Origin: Roseiarcus sp963770275
Lineage (GTDB): Bacteria > Pseudomonadota > Alphaproteobacteria > Rhizobiales > Beijerinckiaceae
DNA: 64,000 bases
Assembly (NCBI GenBank): GCA_963770275.1
Contig: CAVYPD010000005.1
Span: 62,001-126,000, forward strand
Direction: 5' to 3'
In this document: positions 1-8,406 of the stretch, one piece after another
Numbering within the stretch: the stretch's first letter is position 1
How the letters are laid out: each line of letters starts with the position of its first letter
Program-made: the position numbers and the translations under genes
The notes under the pieces: generated by a model
The model's input: the letters and a program-made list of their open reading frames with translations, nothing else
What the model was told of the DNA's origin: nothing
Database searches by the model: none

Positions 1-218
1 CGACGCCTATTCCAATTGTTGCCATGCCAGTTATTGCCATGCCGCCAGTGTTGTGTGCTCCACTGGGCATCTGCGATTAACCCCTCCGGAACGTTTACTA
101 GGCTACCGTCGACCGGCATCGCTTCCGCCGCGCCGAGCGGAAGCGCGAGGCCAACTCCGACGACGGCTGCGCCGCACAGAACTCCGCGCATCATCGCGCG
201 GCGATTGAGCTGATCCAT
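1..218 (-). CDS. Partial exported His/Gly/Asn/Trp-rich protein, cut by window edge
   Basis: The gene starts at the CAT at 216-218 and runs off position 1, so about 72 codons are visible. The first 35 residues form an export signal: Arg pairs near the start, a hydrophobic stretch (VLCGAAVVGVGLALPL) and an Ala-Glu-Ala cleavage zone. The visible mature part ends in repeated HGNNW units. A GGGAG motif lies about 10 bases before the start. Short signal-peptide proteins with GNNW-type tails are common and uncharacterised in Rhizobiales. The function is unknown. Confidence 0.55.
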   Translation of the reverse strand, partial: MDQLNRRAMMRGVLCGAAVVGVGLALPLGAAEAMPVDGSLVNVPEGLIADAQWSTQHWRHGNNWHGNNWNRR

Positions 219-370
219 CTCAGGCGTTCTCCCGAAATTGAGCTATCGGTGCGAGAGCCTACCGCGAGGGAAGTCGACGCGCCACCGGCCAAAATCGCGA
301 AATGAACGTCGAGCCGGAACTCGCCGTGATCAATCGAGTTGACTTGGACGGTCCATCAAAGGAGCCCCCC

Positions 371-655
371 ATGTCGTTGTTCCGTGGAAGTTTACTCATC
401 TCGGCGATCGCCGTCGGCCTCTCGGCGCCGGCTTTCGCGCAACCGAAAGCCGACGCCGGCAGCGGCCCGACGAAAGGCGCCATTTCAACGGACGACGCCG
501 GCAGCGGGCCCACGAAGGGCGCGAAGCCAAATGCCGACAAGACCGCCGCCGAATCCATGGATACTACCGAAAACAGTGCTGGCGTAACGCCGGGTCCAAA
601 GTCGACCGGAGGCGCCCAGCCGGTGACGCCAATAACACCTGAGAAAAAGCAGTAG
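371..655 (+). CDS. Small secreted protein with duplicated DAGSGPTKGA motif
   Basis: This 94-residue protein starts at the ATG at 371, preceded by AAAGGAG at 357-363. An in-frame upstream ATG at 302 lacks such a site. Residues 1-23 are a clear signal peptide ending in Ala-Phe-Ala. The mature part is hydrophilic, low in complexity and rich in Pro, Gly and Thr. It carries the decamer DAGSGPTKGA twice, separated by four residues. No catalytic motif or cysteine is visible. It is probably a periplasmic or secreted protein of unknown role, alone on this strand. Confidence 0.55.
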   Translation: MSLFRGSLLISAIAVGLSAPAFAQPKADAGSGPTKGAISTDDAGSGPTKGAKPNADKTAAESMDTTENSAGVTPGPKSTGGAQPVTPITPEKKQ

Positions 656-970
656 CCTGGTCTATAGCCAATCCCTCGCGCGATCGGGGACATGGGGCAC
701 GGTCAGGGCCTAGACGGCCGCACATTTTCTAGCCCCGCCCCGTGTTGATGACCCTCTCTGGTGGGCTTCGCGGCGCCTAAGCGTCACGCTTGACGCGTTG
801 CCCAGAGCGCGCCGATTTTTGCTTTGCGGAGCCAAACGCTTACGACACGCGACATAGCTGGAGCTCAACCGGAACTGCCGCACCCCGTCGCAGTTATCCC
901 GAATAAGGTCCTGTTTCTGGCGCACCTCGCGAGGCAGGACTCGTGGCTTCGATAGTTACGGGAGATAAAT
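656..970. other. Intergenic stretch, no gene seen
   Basis: About 315 bases between two small exported-protein genes. I see no reading frame with a believable start and composition on either strand, no RNA gene and no clear terminator. The last bases (961-964, GGAG) form the ribosome binding site of the next small gene. Confidence 0.4.
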
Positions 971-1180
971 GTGACTAAAATCTTCGTCATCGCAATAAGT
1001 TTCGGCGCGGCCCTGGCGGTCCTCCCTGCCGCGGCGCAGACGGGGTACGGAGTAAAGAAAAATGCTCCGTCTAGATCAACCTTCGACCGCGGTTGGAACC
1101 ACGCGAACGAAAGTAAGGATCGGGCAAGGGCCGGTGCGGCTTGGGTACGCCGCCACCATGCCAGCCCCTTCGGCTTTTGA
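971..1180 (+). CDS. Putative small secreted protein
   Basis: A 69-residue frame opening with GTG at 971, with GGAG six bases upstream. Residues 1-23 form a good signal peptide (VIAISFGAALAVLPAAAQ) with cleavage after AAAQ. The mature part is short, basic and polar, without cysteines or recognisable motifs. Another frame overlaps its 3' half (1062-1250), so a frame error near the end cannot be excluded. Support is the signal peptide and ribosome site only. Confidence 0.4.
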   Translation: MTKIFVIAISFGAALAVLPAAAQTGYGVKKNAPSRSTFDRGWNHANESKDRARAGAAWVRRHHASPFGF

Positions 1181-1360
1181 TCGATATTTATTTGCAGCAG
1201 GTTATCCAGCGTCAGGCTGGCCGCATACGGCGCGCGAGAACCTGAAATAACGCGCGCAAATGGCGGCAAAAGCCTTCCTGAGCGATGGCTATGCGGATCA
1301 TTACGGGTGGGCCTAGAGTTTCTTCCGGGGCCGACTGGACGGTGAGCCCGGTAGAACGAA

Positions 1361-1973
1361 ATGTTACGCTCTCTTCTCGCGTTGCTGATGATCCTGCTCG
1401 CCGCTCCCGCTTGCGCAGGAAGCCGCTTTGGCGGCTTTCACGGCGGCGGCTTCCCCGCTTTCCACCCCAGCGGCGGTCTCGTCCTCGGTTTCTTTTGCGG
1501 TTACAATTGCGGCTTGGGTTTCTACAACCCGGCTTACGGCTATTTCAACGGCTATGGCCTATGGCTATGGCTATTTATACGGCTCTGGCTATGGCAACAG
1601 CTATTTCAACGGCTATGGCTATTTTAACCGCTATGGCTATTTCAACGGCTACGGCAATGGCGATGGGTACGGCTATGGCAGCGGCGCGGGAAATGCCGCC
1701 AGCATCAGCAACGGCTTAACCGGCGGCTATGTCCCCGATCCGGTAGGCGCAGACATTCCGCCCCTGATCATTCCTAAAAACTGTTGGGTTCGCCGCCCCG
1801 CTTACGATCCATCGGGCGCGAATTTCGGACAAGTCCTAGTCAACCTCTGCCGCCCCTCGGATAGCGTGACTGTGACCGGGTTGAGAGCTCGGCCAAAAAT
1901 GCCTGGTACAGGGCCCGGGACCGCCCAGCCGCGTCCTGTGTACCGGCCCGGCTCCCCGCAATTACCCCAATAA
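1361..1973 (+). CDS. Gly/Tyr/Asn repeat-rich secreted protein, frameshifted
   Basis: An N-terminal signal peptide (MLRSLLALLMILLAAPACAG) is followed by Gly/Phe-rich sequence and GYFNGYG repeats. The frame then changes: the first segment runs to about 1557, and the same repeat continues one frame on (YGYGYLYGSGYGNSYFNG) to the stop at 1971-1973. One extra C at 1558/1559 restores a single protein of about 203 residues. Its C-terminus is not repetitive, with a CWVRRPAYD segment, one further Cys and a Pro-rich tail. An extracellular or surface protein is likely; its role is unknown. The break lies inside a tandem repeat, so slippage, an assembly error or a true mutation are all possible. Confidence 0.5.
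1531..1680 (+). repeat. Tandem GGCTAT-type coding repeat
   Basis: Imperfect tandem repeats built on ggctatttcaacggctatgg, encoding GYFNGYG-like units inside the Gly/Tyr-rich secreted protein. The presumed frameshift at 1558/1559 lies within the array, where polymerase slippage and read misassembly are both likely. Confidence 0.6.
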
Positions 1974-3180
1974 GTTTCCGACGCGATCTTAGCATTGGTG
2001 GAGGCTCACGCGGGGCGGTGAATGCCTCACGCGGATTTGGCGGCGGAAGTGAAACCCGAAGGCCTCCCTAAGGCCGCACGAAGTCGGGCTGAAAACAGCG
2101 GGCCGCGCCGGGCGCCGAACAAAACCAAGGAGAGCCGCGAATGTGGCCATCGAAGCGGCGAAGAATGCCACCGCGCGCTCTGCCAGCGGTGAGGGCGACC
2201 CCGCGCTGCGCTTCGCACGGCTTGGGAGAAGGCCACCGCCATGCGCCGTCTAGGGAAGCCGCCGATAACAGTACGAGGGAATGGTTTGTGGACGTGGTCG
2301 CGTGCGATCTCAACGGTGCGGATCACCGAAAACGGAGCGCTATTGAATCCTTGGACGAACCCGCGGACGAGAACAAGGGGTGAGGCTGCTGGCTGTACGG
2401 ACTCTCTCCCCGGGTCGCCTGTAGGTGCGTTACATGCGCGCGGGTCGAAGACCTTTGTGATCAATGATGGCATGGAGTGGACGGTTGATGCCCGTTGCGC
2501 CGCACGCTGTTGACCCTATACAACGAGGGTCTTGCTAGCGGATATCGGACTGCCGCCGCTGCGCGTGGCCAGGGAGGGTGCCAGAAGGACCCGCGAGGGA
2601 CGGGAATGCCCTATTCTTCTCTTTGGATCAGATTAGGGAGTGCCCTGGACGCGAGCAGGTCACACCGAGGCGGCGTTATGCCAGCGACCGTCATGGAAGG
2701 TCGTCGACATCGCCCTAATCGAATGGGCTGGGACGAGAAGCACTGATGCGGGCCATCTCAGCTCGCCAGCCGGGAGAGATGATGGAGACCGGGGCCATGC
2801 GTGCGCCCGGTGGGCACGGGTGCGGGTTGCCGCGATTTTGCCACACCACGACAAGATCCGACTCGTCCGGGCCGTAGCCGATTTCGCTGGCGCCGCCGCG
2901 CGCCGCTGCTCGGGACCGCAAGCTCTCTCGGAAGCCGTGCGCTGGGCGCTTGACTAACCGGGCCCGGTGATCATCGAAGCGCCGGTCAACAAAATGCCAG
3001 ACCCCTGGGATCTTCTCGAGCCCCAAGCAGAAGCTCCCGATCTGGCGGGCTCAGCGGGGTCATAAGTCTATTATGGTTCGATAGTCCGATTGGCATTGCG
3101 GGGTCCTCGCCCAGTGAACGTCTTCGCGGAACTTCCTCACGGGAATCGGCGTTTTGCTGGATCCGAGAGGAGAAAACACC
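1974..3180. other. 1.2 kb region with no convincing gene
   Basis: Several open frames occur on both strands, but none combines a good ribosome site, an alphaproteobacterial amino-acid profile and a recognisable family. The best is 2715-3026 on the minus strand (listed separately). The region could be decayed DNA or hold small RNAs. I see no repeat or tRNA. The last bases (3170-3180, GAGAGGAGAAAACACC ending at 3180) are the ribosome site of the DUF6496 gene. Confidence 0.35.
2715..3026 (-). CDS. Doubtful ORF of unknown function
   Basis: A 103-residue frame that could start at TTG 3026 with GGGAG about 12 bases upstream. The N-terminal part (LEKIPGVWHFVDRRFDDHRA) looks protein-like, and the middle reads SEIGYGPDESDLVVVW. 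The family is not recognised. It has no signal peptide or membrane segment. It may be a real small gene or chance; the weak start codon and lack of context keep confidence low. Confidence 0.22.
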   Translation of the reverse strand: MGLEKIPGVWHFVDRRFDDHRARLVKRPAHGFRESLRSRAAARGGASEIGYGPDESDLVVVWQNRGNPHPCPPGARMAPVSIISPGWRAEMARISASRPSPFD

Positions 3181-3363
3181 ATGGCTCGATACTCCAAGTC
3201 CGCGTCCGATGACGTGAAGGGCGCCATGAAGCGCCGCAAGGCTGGCACGCTCAAGAGCGGCGGAAGCGGCAAGACCGTGAAAAGCAAGAAACAGGCGATT
3301 GCGATCGGCCTCTCGGAGGCTCGCGCGAAAGGCAAGAAGGTTCCGAGTAAGAAGTCCGCCTGA
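3181..3363 (+). CDS. DUF6496 small basic protein
   Basis: A 60-residue Lys-rich protein starting at ATG 3181 with a strong GAGAGGAG site upstream; the in-frame ATG 27 bases earlier is less likely. The MARYSKSASDDVK opening, the MKRRKAGTLKSG block and the KQAIAIGLSEARAKGKKVP block are the hallmarks of the DUF6496 family, widespread in Rhizobiales and often plasmid- or stress-linked. The composition suggests nucleic-acid binding, but no function is established. The gene is convergent with the GreA/B-like gene 20 bases downstream. Confidence 0.85.
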   Translation: MARYSKSASDDVKGAMKRRKAGTLKSGGSGKTVKSKKQAIAIGLSEARAKGKKVPSKKSA

Positions 3364-3382
3364 GGTTAGGCGCGCTGGATGC

Positions 3383-3844
3383 TCACCGCACGTTCAGAAT
3401 GACGGCCTCGCTATTGGCGAACACAACCGTCTCGCCCGGGCCATGCGTGAGCACGGCTCGGGCGAGCGGCGACACATAGGAGACCGTGCCGCGCGTGGGA
3501 TCGGCTTCGTCTTCACCTACAATCTTGAAAATCTGCTCGCGCCCGTCGTCTCTGCGCACGGTGACCGTCGTCCCGAAGGAGGCTTTGCTTTTGTCCTCCG
3601 AAGGTTTGACGACTTCGGCGCTGGCGCGCCGCGCCCGCCAGTAACGAAGCTCTCGCATAGCCGTCACGGCGGCCTCTCGGTCACCCTTGTCCGCCGCGGC
3701 ACGGTGCGCCGCCTCGAAACGGTCGAGTGCGGCCTCAATGCCGGCAAGGCCGGCTTCGGTCACAAGATTGCGGTGAGGCGATATCGGTCGGTCAGGAAGG
3801 CCCGCCGTGTCGGTCTCGGTTTCCTTGACGAAGGCGCGGCTCAC
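3383..3844 (-). CDS. GreA/GreB-family transcription elongation factor-like protein
   Basis: A 153-residue protein starting with GTG at 3844. The MSRAFVKE opening and the C-terminal FKBP-like half, about residues 85-153 (ITVRRDDG-type strand, IVGEDEADPTRGTVSYVSPLARAVL), identify the GreA/GreB C-terminal domain. This domain binds RNA polymerase near the secondary channel. The N-terminal coiled coil is present but degenerate, as in the shorter Gre-like or nucleoside-diphosphate-kinase-regulator members. Cleavage stimulation is therefore uncertain. Its GTG overlaps the TGA of the upstream DUF3072 gene (GTGA), so the two are probably translationally coupled. Confidence 0.85.
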   Translation of the reverse strand: MSRAFVKETETDTAGLPDRPISPHRNLVTEAGLAGIEAALDRFEAAHRAAADKGDREAAVTAMRELRYWRARRASAEVVKPSEDKSKASFGTTVTVRRDDGREQIFKIVGEDEADPTRGTVSYVSPLARAVLTHGPGETVVFANSEAVILNVR

Positions 3845-4107
3845 CGGTTTTGCGCCGAACTTCGCTTCGACTTGAGGGCGTCGATCCTCTTCGACGCCTC
3901 AGCCTTGGTGAGCTCGGGTTTAAAATTGTCCGGCTCGCCAACTTCCTCCGATAGAGTTTTCAGGTAGGAAGCTTGCGCCCCCGTCATCGGATCGCCTCCG
4001 GAGACCCAGTCGTCCGGCTCTTTCTCCGTATTGGAATTCGGCGCGGGATGGATCTTGGGATTGATTTCGTCGTCGCTCTGTCGCCGCTCCGCGTTTTTGC
4101 TTGTCAT
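3841..4107 (-). CDS. DUF3072 domain protein
   Basis: An 88-residue protein starting at ATG 4107 after an AGGAG site; a longer frame reaching 4389 lies over the divergent deacetylase gene and is unlikely. The C-terminal half carries the DUF3072 signature, PMTGAQASYLKTLSEEVGEP followed by LTKAEASKRIDALK. This short helical domain of unknown function is found in Actinobacteria and Rhizobiales. The N-terminal half is polar and probably disordered. It overlaps and precedes the GreA/B-like gene. The start lies 37 bases from the divergent PIG-L gene, so promoters must be compact or internal. Confidence 0.8.
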   Translation of the reverse strand: MTSKNAERRQSDDEINPKIHPAPNSNTEKEPDDWVSGGDPMTGAQASYLKTLSEEVGEPDNFKPELTKAEASKRIDALKSKRSSAQNR

Positions 4108-4144
4108 CGCGCTGCTCCTGCCGCACCGTTCATGGATTGTTCGA

Positions 4145-4918
4145 ATGGATAAACGCTCTTCCAAGTCCAGAGTTGCGATGACGGCTGGCGAAATCCTCAG
4201 CGTGGCCCATTCCTTTCCGTTCCGCCCGTTGCGTGAGGTGCTCGAAGCTCGGCCGTTTATCGTCATAGCGCCGCATCCGGACGATGAGAGCCTGGCCTGT
4301 GGAGGTCTTATCGCCGAGGCTTGCCGACAGGGACTGCGAGGAAAGGTTGTCATTGTCAGTGATGGCGCCGGCTCGCATCCGAACAGCAAAGCCTATCCGC
4401 CTGACCGGCTGAGGTCGCTCCGCGAAGAGGAGGCAAAACAAGCGGGGGCGGAGCTTGGGCTGAACCCAGAAGAGATGCTCTTCCTTGGCCTCCCCGACCG
4501 CTTCGTTCCCCATGAAGGCGAAGAGGCCGAGCGCGCGATTGGCGTCATCGCTGATCGCGTGCGGAACTTCGGAGCCGGATCCCTCTTTGTCAGCTGGCGA
4601 CACGATCCCCATTGCGACCACGAGGCGTCCTATCGGATCGCACGTGCGGTTCAGCGGCGCGTCGGCGAAGTCAGACTGTTCGAATATGTCGTCTGGGGAC
4701 ATACGCTTCCGCCGTCGACTGAGGTTGATCCGATCCCTAGCGGGTTCAGGATCCGCATCGATCACGAGGCTCAGGAAAAGAAGCGCCGCGCTATCGCCGC
4801 GCACCGTTCGCAGACAACCCATCTGATCGTCGACGATCCGGCCGGATTTCTGCTCAGTCAGATCGACTTGGCCCATTTTGATCTTCCGTACGAATTCTTC
4901 CTCGAAAGCGACGCATGA
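4145..4918 (+). CDS. PIG-L (LmbE-like) family deacetylase
   Basis: A 257-residue protein. The zinc-binding PHPDDE motif (about residues 43-48, in FIVIAPHPDDESLACGG) and the later DPHCDHEA histidines are diagnostic of PIG-L/LmbE N-acetyl hydrolases, which deacetylate N-acetylglucosamine-type groups in small molecules or glycoconjugates. The substrate cannot be told. ATG 4145 is chosen as the start; ATG 4178 is an alternative and neither has a strong ribosome site. The stop overlaps another ATG (ATGA at 4915), but the frame it opens closes after about 34 codons. A former downstream partner gene may have been lost. Confidence 0.85.
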   Translation: MDKRSSKSRVAMTAGEILSVAHSFPFRPLREVLEARPFIVIAPHPDDESLACGGLIAEACRQGLRGKVVIVSDGAGSHPNSKAYPPDRLRSLREEEAKQAGAELGLNPEEMLFLGLPDRFVPHEGEEAERAIGVIADRVRNFGAGSLFVSWRHDPHCDHEASYRIARAVQRRVGEVRLFEYVVWGHTLPPSTEVDPIPSGFRIRIDHEAQEKKRRAIAAHRSQTTHLIVDDPAGFLLSQIDLAHFDLPYEFFLESDA

Positions 4919-5112
4919 GCGAACCGCGCGGCGCTGTCCGACGCACCGCGAAAAGCTTCTGTTGCCTATGTCGCTCCGCCCCTCGGCTTCGCCGATCAAG
5001 GCGACATCGATCCGGTTGACACCGCTCGCCTGGGTATCCTTCATTCTCGCCCAGTTGGGTGCTGGCGGGGCGCGAGAGCGTCATTGTTCAATCAATGAGA
5101 CGAGGGTGAACG

Positions 5113-6387
5113 ATGCCGACCACTGTTCAAGTTGTGAATCGCTACGTCAGCTCGGACAATATCGCCGGCGCCGCAATTGTCTTCGATGGGGCCGCTATCG
5201 ACGCCCACTCGCCAAGGACCCGCGCGAACGGACAAGTGGCCGTCGCGACTGAAACGCTGTCCGACGGCGACCATGTGATGCACATCGTTCCCAATCCGAC
5301 CGCCGTGGCCTCCGTGGGCCCTGCCGTCGCCGAGGGGCTTGCCGCCGCAACGACCCGAATGTTCCGTTCGCTGGACGTGACCGTCACCGTCACCAAGGGC
5401 AAAATCACGGCCACGAGCGCGCCGCTCAATCAGGGACTGAACGGGTCCGTTTTGGGAACCAATCCGGTTCGGGTGCAGTTGCAGCCCATCTATTTTCGCT
5501 CGCCGTTTCAGAATGCGAGCGATCGGGCGGGAACCGACATCACGCTCATTGTTCTGCATCACACATCGGGCGCCGCCAACATCGGAGGGACCCTAGAGTG
5601 GTATGTGAACCCTGCAAGCCAGACGAGCGCGCACTATGTGGTTAGCGCCGAGACGGTTCCGCAGGTGGTCAAGGTCGTTCAGGATACGGGCCGTTCGTGG
5701 CAGGCGGGACACAACACGTTCTGGAAAGGCAATTCGGCCGTCAATCACTTCTCGATCGGCATCGAGTTGTCCCACAAAACCGGCACGCCCTTCCCGGACA
5801 AGCAGTTCGACGCGATGTTGGACCTCATCGATCGAATACGGACGGCCTATCCGACGATTCCGGCGAATGGAATCGTCGGACATATGGACGTGCTGTTGGA
5901 GAACTCGTCGCAAATCCTGTCCGGGCGGGATTGTCCCGGCTTCGACTTCGAATGGCCTTTGTTGGAGAAACGCGGACTTGGCCTGATCCCCAGCGGAGCG
6001 GCTGCCAACCTCGATATGTATGGCGGGTTCTTCCAGGTGGCGATGTCGCCGAAAAACATGCTTGTGGCGGGAGACTCCGACGCGTCGCGGAAGTGGGGCG
6101 GCGTCACCTGGCCCGCTCCTGCGCCCCCGCCAGCTCCCGGGGCGCCGCCGCCCGACAAGCCCGCGCCTCCAACCGTGAAAGGCGCGCCAATCGCCGAGCT
6201 TCAGACCGACCTGCGCGACATCGGCTATTGCGTGGACGTGAACGGCCATTACAACATGCAGACGCTCCGGGCTGTTCAGATGTTCCAGCAGCATTTCTTC
6301 GCCGGTTCTCGGCGGAGCCTCATCAATGATAGCGACCGGCAGAAGGTCAATCAGGTTACGGCGGAGTTCATCAAACAAGTTCGGTGA
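5113..6387 (+). CDS. N-acetylmuramoyl-L-alanine amidase with peptidoglycan-binding domain
   Basis: A 424-residue protein preceded by GAGGGTG. Residues 1-110 look like a beta-rich carboxypeptidase-regulatory or Ig-like domain. Residues 140-290 are an amidase_2 (AmpD/PGRP-type) domain with zinc ligands His149/His150 in VLHHTSG, His257 in VGHMDV and Asp273 in GRDCPG. A Pro/Ala linker (about 335-355) leads to a C-terminal peptidoglycan-binding_1-like domain (IAELQTDLRDIGY onward). It should cleave the bond between MurNAc and the peptide stem. No signal peptide is visible, unusual for a cell-wall enzyme, so export by another route, release by lysis or a cytosolic role should be considered. Confidence 0.85.
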   Translation: MPTTVQVVNRYVSSDNIAGAAIVFDGAAIDAHSPRTRANGQVAVATETLSDGDHVMHIVPNPTAVASVGPAVAEGLAAATTRMFRSLDVTVTVTKGKITATSAPLNQGLNGSVLGTNPVRVQLQPIYFRSPFQNASDRAGTDITLIVLHHTSGAANIGGTLEWYVNPASQTSAHYVVSAETVPQVVKVVQDTGRSWQAGHNTFWKGNSAVNHFSIGIELSHKTGTPFPDKQFDAMLDLIDRIRTAYPTIPANGIVGHMDVLLENSSQILSGRDCPGFDFEWPLLEKRGLGLIPSGAAANLDMYGGFFQVAMSPKNMLVAGDSDASRKWGGVTWPAPAPPPAPGAPPPDKPAPPTVKGAPIAELQTDLRDIGYCVDVNGHYNMQTLRAVQMFQQHFFAGSRRSLINDSDRQKVNQVTAEFIKQVR

Positions 6388-6390
6388 GCC

Positions 6391-6508
6391 ATGCCGGCGA
6401 GAAACGCGCCTCTCCGTGCTCGCGCTTGTTGGCCTCGTAGGCTGTGCCTCGTCGGAACCCCGGATCTTGCCTACGAGACAACCTATTCCGCCGCTGGCGC
6501 ACAGGTGA
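6391..6508 (+). CDS. Possible very small Pro-rich lipoprotein, frame uncertain
   Basis: Just after the amidase stop, one frame encodes SVLALVGLVGC followed by ASSEPRILPTRQPIPPLAHR. That is a hydrophobic stretch with a lipobox (LVGC) and a short Pro-rich mature part. The frame has no start of its own: ATG 6391 lies in another frame and would need one base removed near 6406. If real it is a tiny outer-membrane lipoprotein, reminiscent in size and proline content of phage Rz1 spanins. The evidence is only the lipobox and the position. Confidence 0.25.
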
Positions 6509-6642
6509 AATGAGGCAGCTTTGAAGCCGTCGCCCGAGGGACCGAGAGGGGAGTGCTTCGTGCTTCGCAGGCGCTTCGGTCAAATTGAGCTAGTATCCTC
6601 CTGCTGCCGCTCCGAAAGCCGGCAGCGGCCCGAGGCCTCGCG

Positions 6643-8015
6643 ATGATCAGTGTTTTCGAACTGTTTAAGATCGGCGTCGGTCCGTCCTCATCGCATACGG
6701 TCGGGCCAATGAAGGCCGCCGGCGCGTTCGTTGGCGGGCTGGTCGAGACGGCCGCGATCGACCGGGTCGCGAGTGTCGACGTTGCGCTGTTAGGCTCGCT
6801 CGCCTTCACCGGGCGCGGGCATGCGACCGACAAGGCGGTGATCCTGGGCCTCAGCGGCGAGATGCCGGACACCGTCGATCTCGACGCCGCCGAGGCGCTT
6901 GTCATGGCGGTGCGCGAGACGAAAGCGCTCAACCTCGCCGGGCGGCGCGCCATTGCCTTCGACGCCGAGCGCGCCATTTGCTTCGACACCGTGACGCCTG
7001 CGCCGCGCCATCCCAACACGATGCGGTTCGTCGCGCGCGACGCAGAGGGCAGGGTGCTCGCGGACGAAACCTGGCTCTCGGTCGGCGGCGGGTTCATCAT
7101 CCGCGACGGCGTCGAGAAAGACGCGTCCACCCCCGTGCCGCAGCTTCCCTATCCCTTTCGCTCCGGGGCCGAGCTTCTGGCGCGCGGGCGCGAAGCCAAG
7201 CTTTCGATCGCCGAACTCATGCGCGCCAACGAGGCGGCGCTTCGGGCGCCGAGGCGAGGCCGAGACCCACGTCGAGCGCATCCTCGACGTGATGTTCGCC
7301 TGCGTCGAACGGGGCCTCGCGCATTCCGGCCCGCTGCCGGGCGGCCTCAAGGTCATGCGTCGCGCCAAGGCGATCCACGACCGCCTGACCGAGGCGTCGA
7401 AGCGCAACTTTCACCCGGCGCACGAAATCATGGATTTCGTCGGCGTCTACGCCATGGCGGTCAACGAGGAGAACGCCGCCGGCGGTCGCGTGGTCACCGC
7501 GCCGACCAATGGCGCGGCCGGTGTCATCCCGGCCGTGCTGCGCTACTACCGCGACCATTGCGAAGGCGCGACTGAGGCGGGCCTTTCGGACTTCCTCATG
7601 ACCGCGACCGCGGTCGGCGCCCTGTTCAAAATGAATGCGTCGATTTCGGGCGCGGAGGTCGGCTGCCAGGGCGAGGTCGGGGTCGCCTCGTCCATGGCCG
7701 CCGCGGGTCTCACGCGCCGCGCTCGGCGGCACGAACGAGCAGATCGAGAACGCCGCCGAGATCGCGATGGAGCATCACCTCGGCATGACCTGCGATCCGA
7801 TCGGCGGCCTGGTGCAGATCCCGTGCATCGAGCGCAACGCCTTCGGCGCGGTCAAGGCGATCGCCGCGGCGTCGCTGGCGCTGCACGGCGACGGGACGCA
7901 CCGCGTCTCGCTCGACAGCGTCGTCGCCACCATGCGCCAGACCGGCGCCGACATGCAGTCGAAATACAAGGAGACGAGCCTGGGGGGATTGGCGGTCAAT
8001 TTCATCGAGTGCTGA
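6643..8015 (+). CDS. sdaA: L-serine ammonia-lyase (single-chain, Fe-S), two frameshifts
   Basis: The enzyme converts L-serine to pyruvate and ammonia with a 4Fe-4S cluster. Three frames join into one protein of about 456 residues, the normal length. The beta half begins ISVFELFKIGVGPSSSHTVGP. The alpha half has HEIMDFVGVYAMAVNEENAAGG, VTAPTNGAAGVIPA, VGCQGEVG and MTCDPIGGLVQIPCIERN, which contain the three cluster cysteines. Breaks are near 7246-7255 and at about 7711-7714 (one extra C in CACGCGCCGC); both are single-base insertions. All conserved residues remain, so assembly error is as likely as inactivation. The 3' end is echoed downstream (see repeat at 8407-8590). Confidence 0.85.
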
Positions 8016-8406
8016 GGGGCGTGCCGCCGAATTTGGAATGTCTTGGCGAGCCCCCTTTTGGAGACGAAAAGGGGTCAAATCAGGGGTTGGAAAAGCTTGG
8101 ATTTCCTTGGATTCTCTCTGTCCGAATCGAGCCTTTTCAATGGGTTACGAGCGATTTTCGGCGGAAATATTTTCGTGGCCCTTTCTGGTTGTCAGGGCGG
8201 CGCTCGCCGGCTGCTGGGCGGTTCGCTCGCTGTCCATGCCGCCTTTCAATCGGCATCCGGATCGCAGTAGACCTCAGACATTCTCTCCTTCAATCCGAGC
8301 CCATTCGTTCGCCAGTCCCAAAGCCCTTCGATCATGAGGCCGTCGCGGGTTTTTGGCAAGAAAATGTCGGTAATTCGATCGCCGCGGATCGCTGGGCTGC
8401 ACGGCA
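8016..8406. other. Spacer between sdaA and its decayed 3' copies
   Basis: About 390 bases of lower GC than the flanks, with no convincing gene on either strand. It separates the intact sdaA end from the degenerate copies, so it could be the scar of inserted and lost DNA. No terminal repeats or integrase fragment are visible. Confidence 0.35.

Noticed and set aside
1531..1680. Regular repeats that might suggest a CRISPR-like array
   Set aside because: The units are contiguous and coding (GYFNGYG) with no unique spacers.
2027..2473. Open frames on both strands between 2.0 and 2.9 kb
   Set aside because: They overlap each other, lack ribosome sites and family resemblance, and change composition along their length.
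8016..8406. tRNA or integrase attachment gene behind sdaA
   Set aside because: I looked for a cloverleaf with a T-loop (GGTTCGA-type) sequence and for integrase motifs and found neither.
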